A stretch of 64,000 nucleotides of DNA from an uncultured Oscillibacter sp. (GTDB lineage: Bacteria > Bacillota > Clostridia > Oscillospirales > Oscillospiraceae), in assembly GCA_910585245.1 (NCBI GenBank), contig CAJUCO010000009.1:1-64000 (forward strand). Direction: 5' to 3'. Position numbers and translations under genes: made by a program. Shown in pieces: positions 15,210-24,846 of this stretch. Under the pieces are notes generated by a model. That model saw only the letters and a list, made by a program, of their open reading frames with translations, had not been told where the DNA came from and made no database searches. Positions within the stretch are counted from its first letter, which is position 1; each line of letters opens with the position of its first letter.

Positions 15210-16592
15210 TTACGCCTCTCGCTCCGCCACAAAGGTCTCGATCTCCTGAATTTGCCGGGTGGTCTCGCCGGAGGCGGGACCGCCGAAGCTCCGCCGGAGG
15301 GCCATGCAGTTTTCCAACTTCAGCGCCTCGTAGACGTCCGATTCAAACAGGGGGGAGACGGCTTGCAGCTCCTCCAAGGTCAGTTCCTCCAGGGTCTTTC
15401 CCTTCGCCGTGCAGGCCGCCACCAGCCGGCCTGTGGCAGTGTAGGCGTCCCGGAAGGGCATACCCTTTTTGGTCAGGTAGTCGGCGCAATCCGTGGCGTT
15501 GATGAAGCCCCGGCCCGCCGCCTTGCGCATATTGTCCGGAAGTACCTTCATGGTGCCGATCATCCCGGTGAACACCGGCAGGCACAGCTCTACGGTGTCC
15601 AGAGCGTCGAAGACCGGCTCCTTATCCTCTTGCATATCCTTATTATAGGCCAGGGGCAGGCCCTTCATCACGGTCAAAAGACTTATCAGATCGCCGTAGA
15701 CCCGGCCCGTCTTCCCCCGGACCAGCTCCGCCATGTCCGGGTTCTTCTTCTGGGGCATGATGCTGGAGCCGGTGGAATAGGCCTCGTCCAACTCCACGAA
15801 CTTAAACTCCCAGCTGCACCAGAGAATCACTTCCTCGGAAAAGCGGCTGAGGTGCATCATCAAAATAGAGAGAGCGCTGAGAAATTCCAGGGCGTAGTCC
15901 CGGTCGGACACGCCGTCCATGGAGTTGCCGCAGGGCCGGTCGAAGCCCAGGGCCTGGGCCGTTTGAAGGCGGTCGATGGGGTAGGTGGTGCCCGCCAGGG
16001 CCCCGGAACCTAAAGGACACTCGTTCAGCCGGGTCCGGCAGTCCTCCAGCCGGGTGACGTCCCGGCGAAACTGGGCGGCGTAGGCCAGCAGGTGCTGGGC
16101 GAAGGACACGGGTTGGGCCCGCTGCAAGTGGGTGTACCCCGGCATGACCGTACCCTGGTGCTCCTTTGCCTGACGGCAGAGCACCTTTTCCAGTTCCAGC
16201 AGCTGCCCGATGACGGTTCCAATCTCCTGGCGCACGTACATCCGGAAATCCAAGGCCACCTGGTCGTTTCGGGACCGGGCGGTGTGGAGGCGCTTGCCGG
16301 CCTCGCCGACGCGCGCCGTCAGCAGGGCCTCGATATTCATGTGGATATCCTCGTTGACGGGGGAAAACGCCACGTTCCCCGCTTCAATGTCCGCCAGGAT
16401 GCCTGTCAGTCCGGCCTGAATCGCGGCCTTGTCCGCCTGGGAGATGATCCCCTGAGCCGCCAGCATTTCCGAATGGGCCATGCTGCCTTGAATGTCCTGC
16501 CGATAGAGCCGCTGGTCAAAGTGAATGGAGGACTGGAAGTCGTTGGCCAGGGAATCTGTCTCCTTGCTGAACCGTCCGCCCCAAAGTTTCAT
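15210..16592 (-). CDS. argH: argininosuccinate lyase
   Basis: This 460-aa fumarase/aspartase-superfamily enzyme splits argininosuccinate into arginine and fumarate, the last step. The signature loop GSSIMPQKKNPD is near residue 278, TARSRNDQVALD near 107 and MPGYTHLQRAQP near 150. AAGGAG is 10 nt before the ATG. It follows argG after a 183-nt gap and precedes argC by about 130 nt; neither gap shows another gene. Confidence 0.95.
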   Translation of the reverse strand: MKLWGGRFSKETDSLANDFQSSIHFDQRLYRQDIQGSMAHSEMLAAQGIISQADKAAIQAGLTGILADIEAGNVAFSPVNEDIHMNIEALLTARVGEAGKRLHTARSRNDQVALDFRMYVRQEIGTVIGQLLELEKVLCRQAKEHQGTVMPGYTHLQRAQPVSFAQHLLAYAAQFRRDVTRLEDCRTRLNECPLGSGALAGTTYPIDRLQTAQALGFDRPCGNSMDGVSDRDYALEFLSALSILMMHLSRFSEEVILWCSWEFKFVELDEAYSTGSSIMPQKKNPDMAELVRGKTGRVYGDLISLLTVMKGLPLAYNKDMQEDKEPVFDALDTVELCLPVFTGMIGTMKVLPDNMRKAAGRGFINATDCADYLTKKGMPFRDAYTATGRLVAACTAKGKTLEELTLEELQAVSPLFESDVYEALKLENCMALRRSFGGPASGETTRQIQEIETFVAEREA

Positions 16593-16775
16593 GAGTACTG
16601 TTCTCCTTTTTGAAAGGGGTCCAGGGGCCGAGGCCCCTGGTTTCTCCGCCTGGCGGAGAGAGATTCGTATTGCGTTGCCGAGGGTCCGCGCGGCGGGAAT
16701 GCTCCCCCGCTTTGCCCCCTTCCGTCCACAGACGGAAGGCGGGGATTTACAGAGGGGAGGCCGCGCCTGCTCGCG

Positions 16776-17993
16776 TTACAGTTTTCCCTGTTCCCGCAGG
16801 GCCAGTACCGTGTCGGGGAGGCCCCACAGGTTGATAAAGCCTGTGGCGTTGGTCTGGTCATAGGCGCTTTCGTTGAAGGTGACCAGCTCCTCAGAATAGA
16901 GGCTCTCGGGAGAGGTAATGGAGGCCGTGATCATGTTGCCCTTGTACAGCTTCAGTTTCACGGAGCCTGTGACGTGCTCCTGGGTTTTGTCGGCGAAGGC
17001 GCTGAGGGCCTCCCGCAGGGGGGTGAACCATTTGCCGTTATACACCAGGTCCGCAAAGTCCACCGCCAGCTTGCTCTTCATATGGGCGGTGTCCTTGTCC
17101 ACCGTAATCATTTCCAGGCACTGATGGGCCTTATACAAAATCGTGCCGCCGGGGGTTTCGTACACGCCCCGGTCTTTCATGCCGACCAGGCGGTTTTCCA
17201 CAATGTCCAGCAGGCCGATGCCGTTTTCGCCACCCAGTTTGTTGAGCTTGCGGATGATGTCGCTGGCCTTCATTTTTTCGCCGTCTACCGCCACAGGGAC
17301 GCCCTTTTCAAAGTCGATGGTCACGTAAGTGGCTTTGTCCGGCGCGGCGACAGGGCTGACGCCCATCTCCAGGAAGCCCTCCTTCTCATACTGGGGCTCG
17401 TTGGCGGGGTCCTCCAAGTCCAGACCTTCGTGGCTCAGATGCCAAAGGTTTTTATCTTTGGAGTAGTTGGTTTCCCGGCTGATTTTCAGGGGGACGTTGT
17501 GGGCCTCGGCATAGTCGATTTCCTCGTCCCGGCCCTTGATGTCCCACTCCCGCCAGGGGGCGATGATGGTCATGTCCGGAGCAAACCGCTTGATGGCCAG
17601 CTCAAAGCGGACCTGGTCGTTTCCCTTGCCGGTGCAGCCGTGGGCAATGGCGTCGGCCCCTTCCTTTTTGGCGATTTCCACCAGACTCCGGGCGATGATG
17701 GGCCGGGCGAAGGCCGTGCCCAAGAGGTACTGCTCATAGCTGGCTCCCATTTTCAAAGAGGGGATGATCACCTCGTCTACCATGGCGTCGGTGAGATCCG
17801 CGATGTAGAGCTTGCTGGCCCCGGTTTTGAGGGCCTTTTCCTCCAGGCCGTCCAGCTCGTCGTTCTGTCCCACGTCCCCGGCTACGGCGATGATCTCCGG
17901 GTTTCCGTAGTTCTCTTTCAGCCAGGGAATGATGATGGATGTATCCAGTCCGCCGGAATAGGCGAGGACGATTTTTTTGATATTCTTTTTCAT
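16776..17993 (-). CDS. argG: argininosuccinate synthase
   Basis: This 405-aa enzyme condenses citrulline and aspartate using ATP. The N-terminal PP-loop VLAYSGGLDTSIII (about 9-22) binds ATP, and GNDQVRFE and SHEGLDLEDP are typical. It is the first gene of the minus-strand arginine operon. GGAGG is 7 nt before the ATG, and the promoter with an ARG box lies immediately upstream. Confidence 0.96.
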   Translation of the reverse strand: MKKNIKKIVLAYSGGLDTSIIIPWLKENYGNPEIIAVAGDVGQNDELDGLEEKALKTGASKLYIADLTDAMVDEVIIPSLKMGASYEQYLLGTAFARPIIARSLVEIAKKEGADAIAHGCTGKGNDQVRFELAIKRFAPDMTIIAPWREWDIKGRDEEIDYAEAHNVPLKISRETNYSKDKNLWHLSHEGLDLEDPANEPQYEKEGFLEMGVSPVAAPDKATYVTIDFEKGVPVAVDGEKMKASDIIRKLNKLGGENGIGLLDIVENRLVGMKDRGVYETPGGTILYKAHQCLEMITVDKDTAHMKSKLAVDFADLVYNGKWFTPLREALSAFADKTQEHVTGSVKLKLYKGNMITASITSPESLYSEELVTFNESAYDQTNATGFINLWGLPDTVLALREQGKL

Positions 17994-18026
17994 AACGGCG
18001 CCTCCATTGGTTTTGATGATGGTAGA

Positions 18027-18056
18027 ATTATACGACTATAATGAATATTTATGCAA
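18027..18056 (-). promoter_or_regulatory. arginine operon promoter with ARG box
   Basis: On the minus strand TTGCAT (18056-18051), an 18-nt spacer and TATAAT (18032-18027) form a promoter. The element TGAATATTTATGCA (18042-18055, plus strand) fits the ArgR operator consensus TGNATWWWWATNCA. It covers the -35 edge and spacer, so ArgR with arginine should block RNA polymerase. No argR gene is in the window. Confidence 0.8.
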
Positions 18057-18205
18057 TTGGCGGAATGCACAAGAATGCGGCCGGAAGAGAGGGAAATTTT
18101 GCCGGGGGCTTTGGAGGCTTGTTTTTCTCCGGTTGCACTCCGACGTGCAATTTACCACGGGAGCTACACGCTTTAATAAGTCGATTAATAAGGAGGGTTT
18201 GCCAC

Positions 18206-18808
18206 ATGAAACAAACGGAAGATTATCAGCTCAATCAGTGGGATCTCAGCGACCGCGTTCGCATGGAGGACTTTAATGCGGATAATGCCAAAATCGCCGC
18301 CGCCCTGTCAGGAATGGAGGAACGGATGAAGGTAATGGAGCGGGTGGTTCCCAACATCGTCTACTATGTGGGCCAGCTGGCCCTGGTGGATTTCCGGGAG
18401 CGGCGGAAGGTACTTCCGAACCGGGCGATGCATTATTGGGACTTTCCTGAACTGGCAGGGGAAGTTCTCATCGGCGGCGCGGCCGTAAAAAATGGGCACC
18501 TGGTATTAACAGGGGCAGGGGCAAAAGGTTCCATGACTTCGATTCCTTATTCTATCGCACAATCCGGCTGGACTACGATTCGCCTTTGGACCCATCACAG
18601 CGGCGGTAAAGTTACCGCCGCTATCAACGGCACGGAGATGGAGCGGGTAAGAGGAGGTTTCGCCACTTCCGTCTCCGGAGTGAACGCACTGGAACAAGAG
18701 TTTATCGGACATAACGATGGAAAAGGGAGTTTTCAGATCACGCTGAACTTGGATTGCGGGACAGACGCCTCCATGTCGGTGGAAGATTACTGCCTGATGG
18801 CATTTTGA
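18206..18808 (+). CDS. phage-tail-like hypothetical protein
   Basis: This is a 200-aa protein. Its N-terminus (DYQLNQWDLSDRVRMEDFNA) matches a motif I recognise from phage side-tail and baseplate-associated proteins in Firmicutes. A short helix (about 25-50) follows, and the rest looks beta-rich. ATG 18206 is chosen because AGGAGG lies about 9 nt upstream; the frame is open back to 18041 but that extension has no ribosome site. It stands alone, divergent from argG and convergent with the SLH gene, so it is probably a domesticated or stray phage-derived gene. Function unknown. Confidence 0.6.
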   Translation: MKQTEDYQLNQWDLSDRVRMEDFNADNAKIAAALSGMEERMKVMERVVPNIVYYVGQLALVDFRERRKVLPNRAMHYWDFPELAGEVLIGGAAVKNGHLVLTGAGAKGSMTSIPYSIAQSGWTTIRLWTHHSGGKVTAAINGTEMERVRGGFATSVSGVNALEQEFIGHNDGKGSFQITLNLDCGTDASMSVEDYCLMAF

Positions 18809-18817
18809 GCACGAAAA

Positions 18818-18843
18818 GTCCCCCGGGCAAATGCCCGGGGGAC
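18818..18843 (-). terminator. terminator of the SLH surface protein gene
   Basis: A 12-bp perfect stem, GTCCCCCGGGCA with TGCCCGGGGGAC, is followed on the minus strand by TTTTCG. It lies between two convergent genes and may stop both transcripts. Confidence 0.75.
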
Positions 18844-18885
18844 ACTCCGTGTTTTACAGGAAACCTCCCCTAAAACAACCGTCCA

Positions 18886-21800
18886 TCAAGTATTAACTTC
18901 AGAGAAGGTCAGAGCTTGATCAGCTGTGAACTTGGCCATAGACTTGAGGGTAGCAGTAGAGTTTTCGCTCGCAATGGGGGTAACTTCGTCGCCATCCGCA
19001 TTGACAGCCTTGACCCAGTAGCCAGCTGTCGTCTGTGTGCCTTCAACGGTCACTTCCGTGCCGTACGCCACGAGGCCAGAGGCATTGATGGGCACAAGCC
19101 GATTGAACTCAGGGCTCATGTACTGGACGTTCAGACTGTTAGGTGTCAGGAGAACCGCACCACCAAGGGTCATGTCGCTGGTAACAGCGGCGGACGTGTA
19201 CTCGGCACCAGTGGGGGCATTGGTGACATCAATCACTTTGCTACCCTTGGTGGGGTTCACGGTCGGACAAGTTTTATTGTAAGCAATGTAGAACTTGTCG
19301 GTGACCTCAGAACCATCAACCGTAGCTTTGGCGTTCTGGAGAGTGATAGCATACGCACCCTGGATGGTGATTTCATCGGTGCCAACCTCGGTGCCGCTGT
19401 GGATACGGTCGGCAGCGGTGTCCGCAGTGCCCAGAATGGCGCAAGAAACGGTGTCGTCTACCGCGTCGATGCTCGGATTAAGTTTGAAGCTGGGGACAGC
19501 ATAGCAAACTTCGTCAATGGAAGCAACCGCGCCAGCACTGGGGGCAAAGCCGAAGCAAGCGGGGTTGATGTACTTGACATTGACTTTGGTCGCACCATAG
19601 ACAAAGAGATCGGTGGTAATGGCCGAACTCATGTCAATCTTCTGGGGAGTACCAGTGTTAGCAGGAGCGGGGGTCACGTTGCTCCCGGAAGCCATGGTCG
19701 GAGTGGCCATACCAGCGGCGAAAGCATACTGGGTAGAGGTAGTCTTAACGGTGAAGTAGCACAGATTGTCGCTCCGCTTCACGTACCACACATTGCCGTT
19801 CTGGGTGGCCTGGATTTCGTTGTCGTGGTCACCATAGAACTTGACAGGGGTGATCCCTTCCTCAAAGGTAATGGCATAGGTCAGAGCAGCCGTCTGGAGC
19901 TTGGCAATGTCCAAGGTCTTATCGTCATTCATAGTGACCTTGACGATATCGTTGGTAACAGTCAAGGTTTCGCCATTGACCAGGTAGGTACCGTCATCCA
20001 TGGCCGTATCCTTGATCTGGACAACCGCATCAGCGGGGATCTTGTAAACCAGATCGGTGCCGGCAATGGTGGTGACTCTCTCGGCCTCGTACTGTTCCGT
20101 GCCAGCGGCGTTCCAGACGGTAACGGCATTGGAGCCAGACGTGGTCCAAGCGCCGGTCAGGGTCAGTTCCTTCATGTCAGCATCCTTGCTCACACCGATG
20201 GTGGCGGGCAGAGCAGTGACTTTGAAGGAGATCTTGTTCCCGGTCACAACCACGTCAGAGACGTTTACGTTGCCGGCAGCAAGGTAGCTGTAGCCGTCGT
20301 TCAGGGTGATCTCATAGGTCTTGCCAACCTCGGCAGAAGCCAGAGGAGTGAAGGCACCCTCAACACTGGGGCTGACAGCGCCGGTTTCGGTGACAACCTT
20401 GTCGTCAACGAGATCAACGATTACGATGATGTAGGTCAGGCGGAACTCGTCGTTGTCCGGGTTGTCGTTGAAGGCAATGTGGACCTTGACGTCCTTGGGA
20501 GCGATGCCCTTGTCCGCGTCGCCCTTGAGGACGTACTCCAGATCGTCCGCGTCGGAGATCTTGTTGTTGGTCAGGTCAAGGAACTTCGCGCCCTTGATGT
20601 TGATCAGGTCGGCCTTCTTATCGCCAACGGTCAGGTCAACACCATAGCCGTCCTTGGTGTTGGTATGGATATTGGGATACTTCAGATCCTCATCGGTGTT
20701 CGCGTCGGTGAGGACTTCATTCGCCATGCTCCGGTAGCTATCGGGGTCCAGAGACAGCAGGTTGTTGTTCTTCGCGGCAGCAATGCCCAAAATGGTGGCA
20801 CGCATCACGGAAGTGCTGGCTTGACGGCGGTCATAAGTCCGCATATCGTACAGCTTGGTTTCCGCGTCCAGTTCGTTGAAGCGGACGAAACGCTGGTTAC
20901 CAATGGTCTTGGAAGACAGCATCCGGTTGCTTTCTTCCTCAACGGTGAAGACGCGGTAATCGGAGATAATGTCGCCATTTTCGTCGCGCCGGTTGGTGGT
21001 GTCAACATCATAGACATAGCCCAGGTTCTTCAGAGTGGCATCGCTGGACTCCTGCTTGATGACAACATACTCAACTTCGCTCTTAGCGGTAACTGCGCCG
21101 CCGTCCAGCTTCACAACGCCCTGGGCGTAGTGGTTGCAGCTCGGACCAGTCTGGTTCAGTTCCTTCTTGGTAGTATTCTGGAGACCGCTCTTGATTTCGA
21201 TGTAATCCACTTCATCGCCGTCGAAGGAAACGTAGATGGTTTTCACACCGCTGGCCTTCATGACCAGGTTATCAGCGAGAGGATAAGCTTTCACCGCATC
21301 GCCAAGACGAACGGCGCTGTTGCTGGCCTTGATGGCGAATTCATCACCCTCGGCGTTTTCGTTGCCAGGAGCGGCAAAGATGCCATTTTCATTCAGTTTC
21401 CACTCGGCAATGCCGGTAACACCATCGTTGGTGTAACGCACCACATCGCCGGGCTTAAAGCCGGTCACAGCATTGTCGTAGCCATACACGGCAGAGCTTT
21501 GCTCAGCGCCAACGTTCAGAGAAACAGCGTTGCCCTTCACGTCCCAGCCAGTGGCCAGACGGACCAGAACACCGTTCACAACGGCGTTGCGCCACGCGCC
21601 GAGAATCATGACCTCGGAGGTGGAGCCGATGTCTTTGGCGAGCATAGCGTTGCCGTACTCGTCCAGAAGCAGGGTGACATCGTTCTTGGTGACCTTGATG
21701 ATGTCACGGTTGGCGTTGTTCAGGTCTTTGTTCCACAGAGCGACCTTGTAAGTGGTGCCGCCCACGGTGACCTCAACCACGCCGCGGTCCTTGTCCTCCA

Positions 21801-23256
21801 CATTGGAGGCGGTGAAGGTCTTGGAACCGTCCAAAGAGCCGGTAACGGTCTCGGGAGTGTAGGCCTTCGCCACGGTCCAAGTCTTGCCCTGGTCGGTGGT
21901 CAGGGGAACAACCGCGACTTTGTCGCCAGCCTTCAGCTCCTTCAGGAAGTCATAGCACTTGTCGTTGATTTCAACATCCTCGACTTCTTCCTGAATGGGC
22001 TCCTGGTTGTAGCCCTCAGCCTTATCATCGCAATCGTCTTCCTTGTCCAGAGAGACGTAGTCGGAGCCAATTTTCTTGACTTCCATCAACTGGGTCTTGA
22101 TAACGACTACATTGCAAATGAAGTCGGCGTCGTCATCGGAGACATAAACCTCGACGAGGGTGCCATTGTCGGTATAATCGGCAATGTCGGCGACCTCAGC
22201 CAAAGTGCCTTTGTCCTCGCCGTTGACGAACAGGCGGGTCTTGGGAGTTTTGCTGTCGTCCGTGGTGGTCTCATAACCGTTCAGGTTCAGAGCGCGGAGC
22301 TTGGTGGCTTCGGTAGTCTTCACATCGTCCTTCGCCGCAACCTGAGTGGTGTAGGTGAAGTCGGGAGCCACGGGGAAGGTGCCGATGGTGACCTTCTTGT
22401 AACTCCACACGTTGGAGGGACGGCCAAAGTCATCCAGCTTATTGGTGTGCTCGTCGTCCAGACGCAGATCCTGGAAATGCTCCTCGCCGAACTCCACGGT
22501 ATAGTGGTTGTCGGTGTAGCTACCAGCTTCGATACCAGCCTTACGGTTGCTGATATTTTTGGCATATTCCTGGTTGCTGGTCTTGTAGGTGCGGGTGGGA
22601 TTGACAGTCATGGTGTCGCCGCTGGCAGTGTTGATGTTCACGCCGCCGCTGTACTGGACCATGGTGGCCTTCAGGGTATTCAGAGCCAGCTGGCAGGCCT
22701 GCTCACGGGTAACAGGCTGGTTTCCGTCGAACTTCAGACGGTCAAACAGGCCAGCCTGGTTGCCGATGTTGGCAACGTTCATGGTCCAGCCAGAGCCAGT
22801 GAAGCCCTCGACATCACCCTTATAGCCAACAGCACCCAGCAGCATCTTTGCAAAGGCATGGCCGGTCAGAGAGTCACCGGGCTTGAAGGTGCCATCGCTA
22901 TAACCGCTGATGATGTTGGATGTTTTGCAGAAGCTGATGACGCCCGCAAAGTTAGAACCAGCGGGGACATCGGGGTAGGGCGCGTAGTTGGTAGGAAGGT
23001 TGCTGGCGGCCTCGGGCCCGATCAACAGGGAAACGATGATCTTGGCGGCGGCCCCGCGGGTCAGTTCCTTCGTGGGTTGGAAGCTGCCGTCATCGTAGCC
23101 GGTAATGATACCGATACGATTTAAAACGGCAACAGCTTCTTCGTACTGGATCTCGTCCTTGTCAGTGAGATCTTTGTACTCAGTCGCTCCCGCGCCAATT
23201 GTGACCAGAGACATGGTCATGATCAACGCGAGAAGCAGGGACAGGAATTTCTTCAT
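18886..23256 (-). CDS. S-layer homology domain surface protein
   Basis: This 1456-aa protein has a signal peptide (MKKFLSLLLALIMTMSLV, cleavage near ATEYKD). Three SLH-like repeats follow, at about residues 33-75, 90-135 and 145-200, including GIITGYDDGSFQPTKELTRG and NIISGYSDGTFKPGDSLTG. SLH repeats bind cell-wall polymers, so it should be attached to the outside of the wall. The remaining ~1200 residues are acidic, repeat-poor and of unknown fold, as in S-layer lattice proteins. AGGAGG precedes the ATG, and codon use looks optimised, as in a highly expressed gene. It is a candidate major surface-layer protein. Confidence 0.85.
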   Translation of the reverse strand: MKKFLSLLLALIMTMSLVTIGAGATEYKDLTDKDEIQYEEAVAVLNRIGIITGYDDGSFQPTKELTRGAAAKIIVSLLIGPEAASNLPTNYAPYPDVPAGSNFAGVISFCKTSNIISGYSDGTFKPGDSLTGHAFAKMLLGAVGYKGDVEGFTGSGWTMNVANIGNQAGLFDRLKFDGNQPVTREQACQLALNTLKATMVQYSGGVNINTASGDTMTVNPTRTYKTSNQEYAKNISNRKAGIEAGSYTDNHYTVEFGEEHFQDLRLDDEHTNKLDDFGRPSNVWSYKKVTIGTFPVAPDFTYTTQVAAKDDVKTTEATKLRALNLNGYETTTDDSKTPKTRLFVNGEDKGTLAEVADIADYTDNGTLVEVYVSDDDADFICNVVVIKTQLMEVKKIGSDYVSLDKEDDCDDKAEGYNQEPIQEEVEDVEINDKCYDFLKELKAGDKVAVVPLTTDQGKTWTVAKAYTPETVTGSLDGSKTFTASNVEDKDRGVVEVTVGGTTYKVALWNKDLNNANRDIIKVTKNDVTLLLDEYGNAMLAKDIGSTSEVMILGAWRNAVVNGVLVRLATGWDVKGNAVSLNVGAEQSSAVYGYDNAVTGFKPGDVVRYTNDGVTGIAEWKLNENGIFAAPGNENAEGDEFAIKASNSAVRLGDAVKAYPLADNLVMKASGVKTIYVSFDGDEVDYIEIKSGLQNTTKKELNQTGPSCNHYAQGVVKLDGGAVTAKSEVEYVVIKQESSDATLKNLGYVYDVDTTNRRDENGDIISDYRVFTVEEESNRMLSSKTIGNQRFVRFNELDAETKLYDMRTYDRRQASTSVMRATILGIAAAKNNNLLSLDPDSYRSMANEVLTDANTDEDLKYPNIHTNTKDGYGVDLTVGDKKADLINIKGAKFLDLTNNKISDADDLEYVLKGDADKGIAPKDVKVHIAFNDNPDNDEFRLTYIIVIVDLVDDKVVTETGAVSPSVEGAFTPLASAEVGKTYEITLNDGYSYLAAGNVNVSDVVVTGNKISFKVTALPATIGVSKDADMKELTLTGAWTTSGSNAVTVWNAAGTEQYEAERVTTIAGTDLVYKIPADAVVQIKDTAMDDGTYLVNGETLTVTNDIVKVTMNDDKTLDIAKLQTAALTYAITFEEGITPVKFYGDHDNEIQATQNGNVWYVKRSDNLCYFTVKTTSTQYAFAAGMATPTMASGSNVTPAPANTGTPQKIDMSSAITTDLFVYGATKVNVKYINPACFGFAPSAGAVASIDEVCYAVPSFKLNPSIDAVDDTVSCAILGTADTAADRIHSGTEVGTDEITIQGAYAITLQNAKATVDGSEVTDKFYIAYNKTCPTVNPTKGSKVIDVTNAPTGAEYTSAAVTSDMTLGGAVLLTPNSLNVQYMSPEFNRLVPINASGLVAYGTEVTVEGTQTTAGYWVKAVNADGDEVTPIASENSTATLKSMAKFTADQALTFSEVNT

Positions 23257-23502
23257 TGAACATTCCTCCTTTAAAGATTACGGTCCGTCCGAACTTCCGA
23301 TGCCCCCTCCAGGATTCGTGTCGGGGCTAGCCGATCCCACATCAAGCCTGGAATTGGCCTCATCCGTCCGCCGTCCGCACGCTCAATGTAACAGTCCTCC
23401 ACATATTTGTCTATAGCTTTCGAGAAGTTGTAATTTGTTTGATAAATGCCGTGAAACTATATATTTTATTTGAAAAATGTTTGTAACAAAGAGCTGGCGT
23501 TC
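23257..23502 (-). other. leader and promoter region of the SLH gene
   Basis: The stretch upstream of the SLH gene is GC-rich near the gene (23280-23390) and AT-rich farther out (23400-23490). The promoter should lie in the AT-rich part, but I cannot pick one -35/-10 pair with confidence. The transcript would carry a leader of roughly 150-200 nt, a length often seen for stable S-layer mRNAs. Confidence 0.35.
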
Positions 23503-24846
23503 CTATACTTTTCGCTCGGCGCTGCTACCTCTTCCGGCTGGAACGGCGGGGGGTAAGGTTTCGCCGTCAGAAGGGCTTTTGTCAGAAGGGCTTTTTTTAT
23601 TTAATAAGTATCGTTGCCGGTCCTGAAGGATGGCCCCGCGGGCCAGCATTCGCTGAAGCACAGGGCGGCACTGGCCAACGTCGATACCGAGTAACCGTGC
23701 CACATCCTGACGGTAGGCGAAACCCTCACGCTCTAGATATTCCAAAATAACGGCCTCCTGCCGTTCTGGAGGGACTACCTTTTCGGGTAGATAATAGCGG
23801 GTACCCACCTGAGTGAGCCGTCCCCGGCGCACCAGTTGCTTAAGGCGGTTATAGGCGGTGGTGCGGGAAATGCTCAAAAGTGCCATGACCTCATTTCGAG
23901 TGGTCCAGCCTTGCCGCCGGACTTGGGAGAGAATCTGCCCCTCTCCTCCGGAGCGCAGGGCGCAGTCCACCCGCAGGTCCCGGAGGGTGAGGTCATCCAG
24001 CCCTGCCCGGACCAACGAGGCTCGGACCAGTTTTGAAAGGCGGGTTCGGTCATAAGGCTGCCGGCTTCTGGGAGCGGTGAGGACAGGTCCCTCCCTGCCT
24101 GCTTGTTTTGCAAGGTCTTCCAGGGCTTTTTTGGCCCCACCGGCCAGAGGCACTTCCCGCTGAGGAAGGCACAGCCGGTCTTCCCCGACTTGATCCCAGG
24201 TCAGGGAGACGATTTCCTCCAACTGTAACCCCACCTGCCAGGTTAGCCAAAGAGCAATCCCGGCAGGACTGATCCCCTCCGTACGGAGCAACTTCCAAAG
24301 GGCAAATTCATCAATCTGTACGCCGGTTTCCCGGTGGATGCGGGTGGAGATTTTCTTTTCCTCCAGATGTCCGGCAAAGTGGACATTCAACCCCGCTGCC
24401 TCCACGCCGGTGATCCGGGAGACATACTGCCAGTCGTGCTCCTCCAGTTGCCGGAGGATAAAATCATGGCGCAAATCAATAAGCCGCACTTGGGACTGGC
24501 CATGCTTGTCTAAGGCGGAGCGGGCCAAACGGGAGATGGATTGGGGCGTTAGAGGCTTTTGGTCCCGGTCAGAGAGGACCACAGCCTCCTGGCTTCGGTC
24601 CCGCCCGTCCCGCAGGGCTTGGAGCCAGTCAGACAACTCCCGGCCAATGGGGACCTTTCGGTCCGGCAAGACCAGGCTGCCGTCTAAAAAGTCCACTTGT
24701 TCCCAGGTGAGATGTTGGATTTCGTCCCGCAGCAGTCCGGCCAACCAGGCCAGACGCAAAATGGCTCCGGCGGCGTTGCCGGAATTTTCCCGCAGAATTT
24801 GTTCCATAGCCCCCTCATCAGGGCGGTTGACAACGTACTCCTGCAT
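23503..24846 (-). CDS. tandem degenerate tyrosine-recombinase-like protein with winged helices
   Basis: This 447-aa protein contains two copies of a tyrosine-recombinase catalytic fold, about residues 25-165 and 190-300. Both keep landmark strings (HLTWEQV and SLTWDQV; LPDRKVPIG and LPQREVPLAG). The first catalytic arginine is replaced in both copies (GLLRDEI and GLQLEEI instead of GLRxxEL). The second box is LIDLRHDF in copy 1 and LRDLRVDC in copy 2, and no proper HxxY follows. Two winged-helix segments occupy about 313-353 and 362-415. It is probably a DNA-binding protein rather than an active recombinase. AAAGGAG precedes the ATG. Confidence 0.65.
   Translation of the reverse strand: MQEYVVNRPDEGAMEQILRENSGNAAGAILRLAWLAGLLRDEIQHLTWEQVDFLDGSLVLPDRKVPIGRELSDWLQALRDGRDRSQEAVVLSDRDQKPLTPQSISRLARSALDKHGQSQVRLIDLRHDFILRQLEEHDWQYVSRITGVEAAGLNVHFAGHLEEKKISTRIHRETGVQIDEFALWKLLRTEGISPAGIALWLTWQVGLQLEEIVSLTWDQVGEDRLCLPQREVPLAGGAKKALEDLAKQAGREGPVLTAPRSRQPYDRTRLSKLVRASLVRAGLDDLTLRDLRVDCALRSGGEGQILSQVRRQGWTTRNEVMALLSISRTTAYNRLKQLVRRGRLTQVGTRYYLPEKVVPPERQEAVILEYLEREGFAYRQDVARLLGIDVGQCRPVLQRMLARGAILQDRQRYLLNKKSPSDKSPSDGETLPPAVPAGRGSSAERKV

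Noticed and set aside
18041..18205. N-terminal extension of the phage-tail-like protein with a SGCTPTC stretch, briefly considered a radical-SAM-like cysteine motif
   Set aside because: There is no third cysteine or fold context, no ribosome site at the upstream ATG, and AGGAGG sits directly before ATG 18206.
18916..23124. A 1402-codon open frame antisense to the SLH surface protein gene
   Set aside because: It mirrors the codon usage of a long highly biased gene, has no ribosome site or protein-family features, and the sense frame has a signal peptide and SLH repeats.
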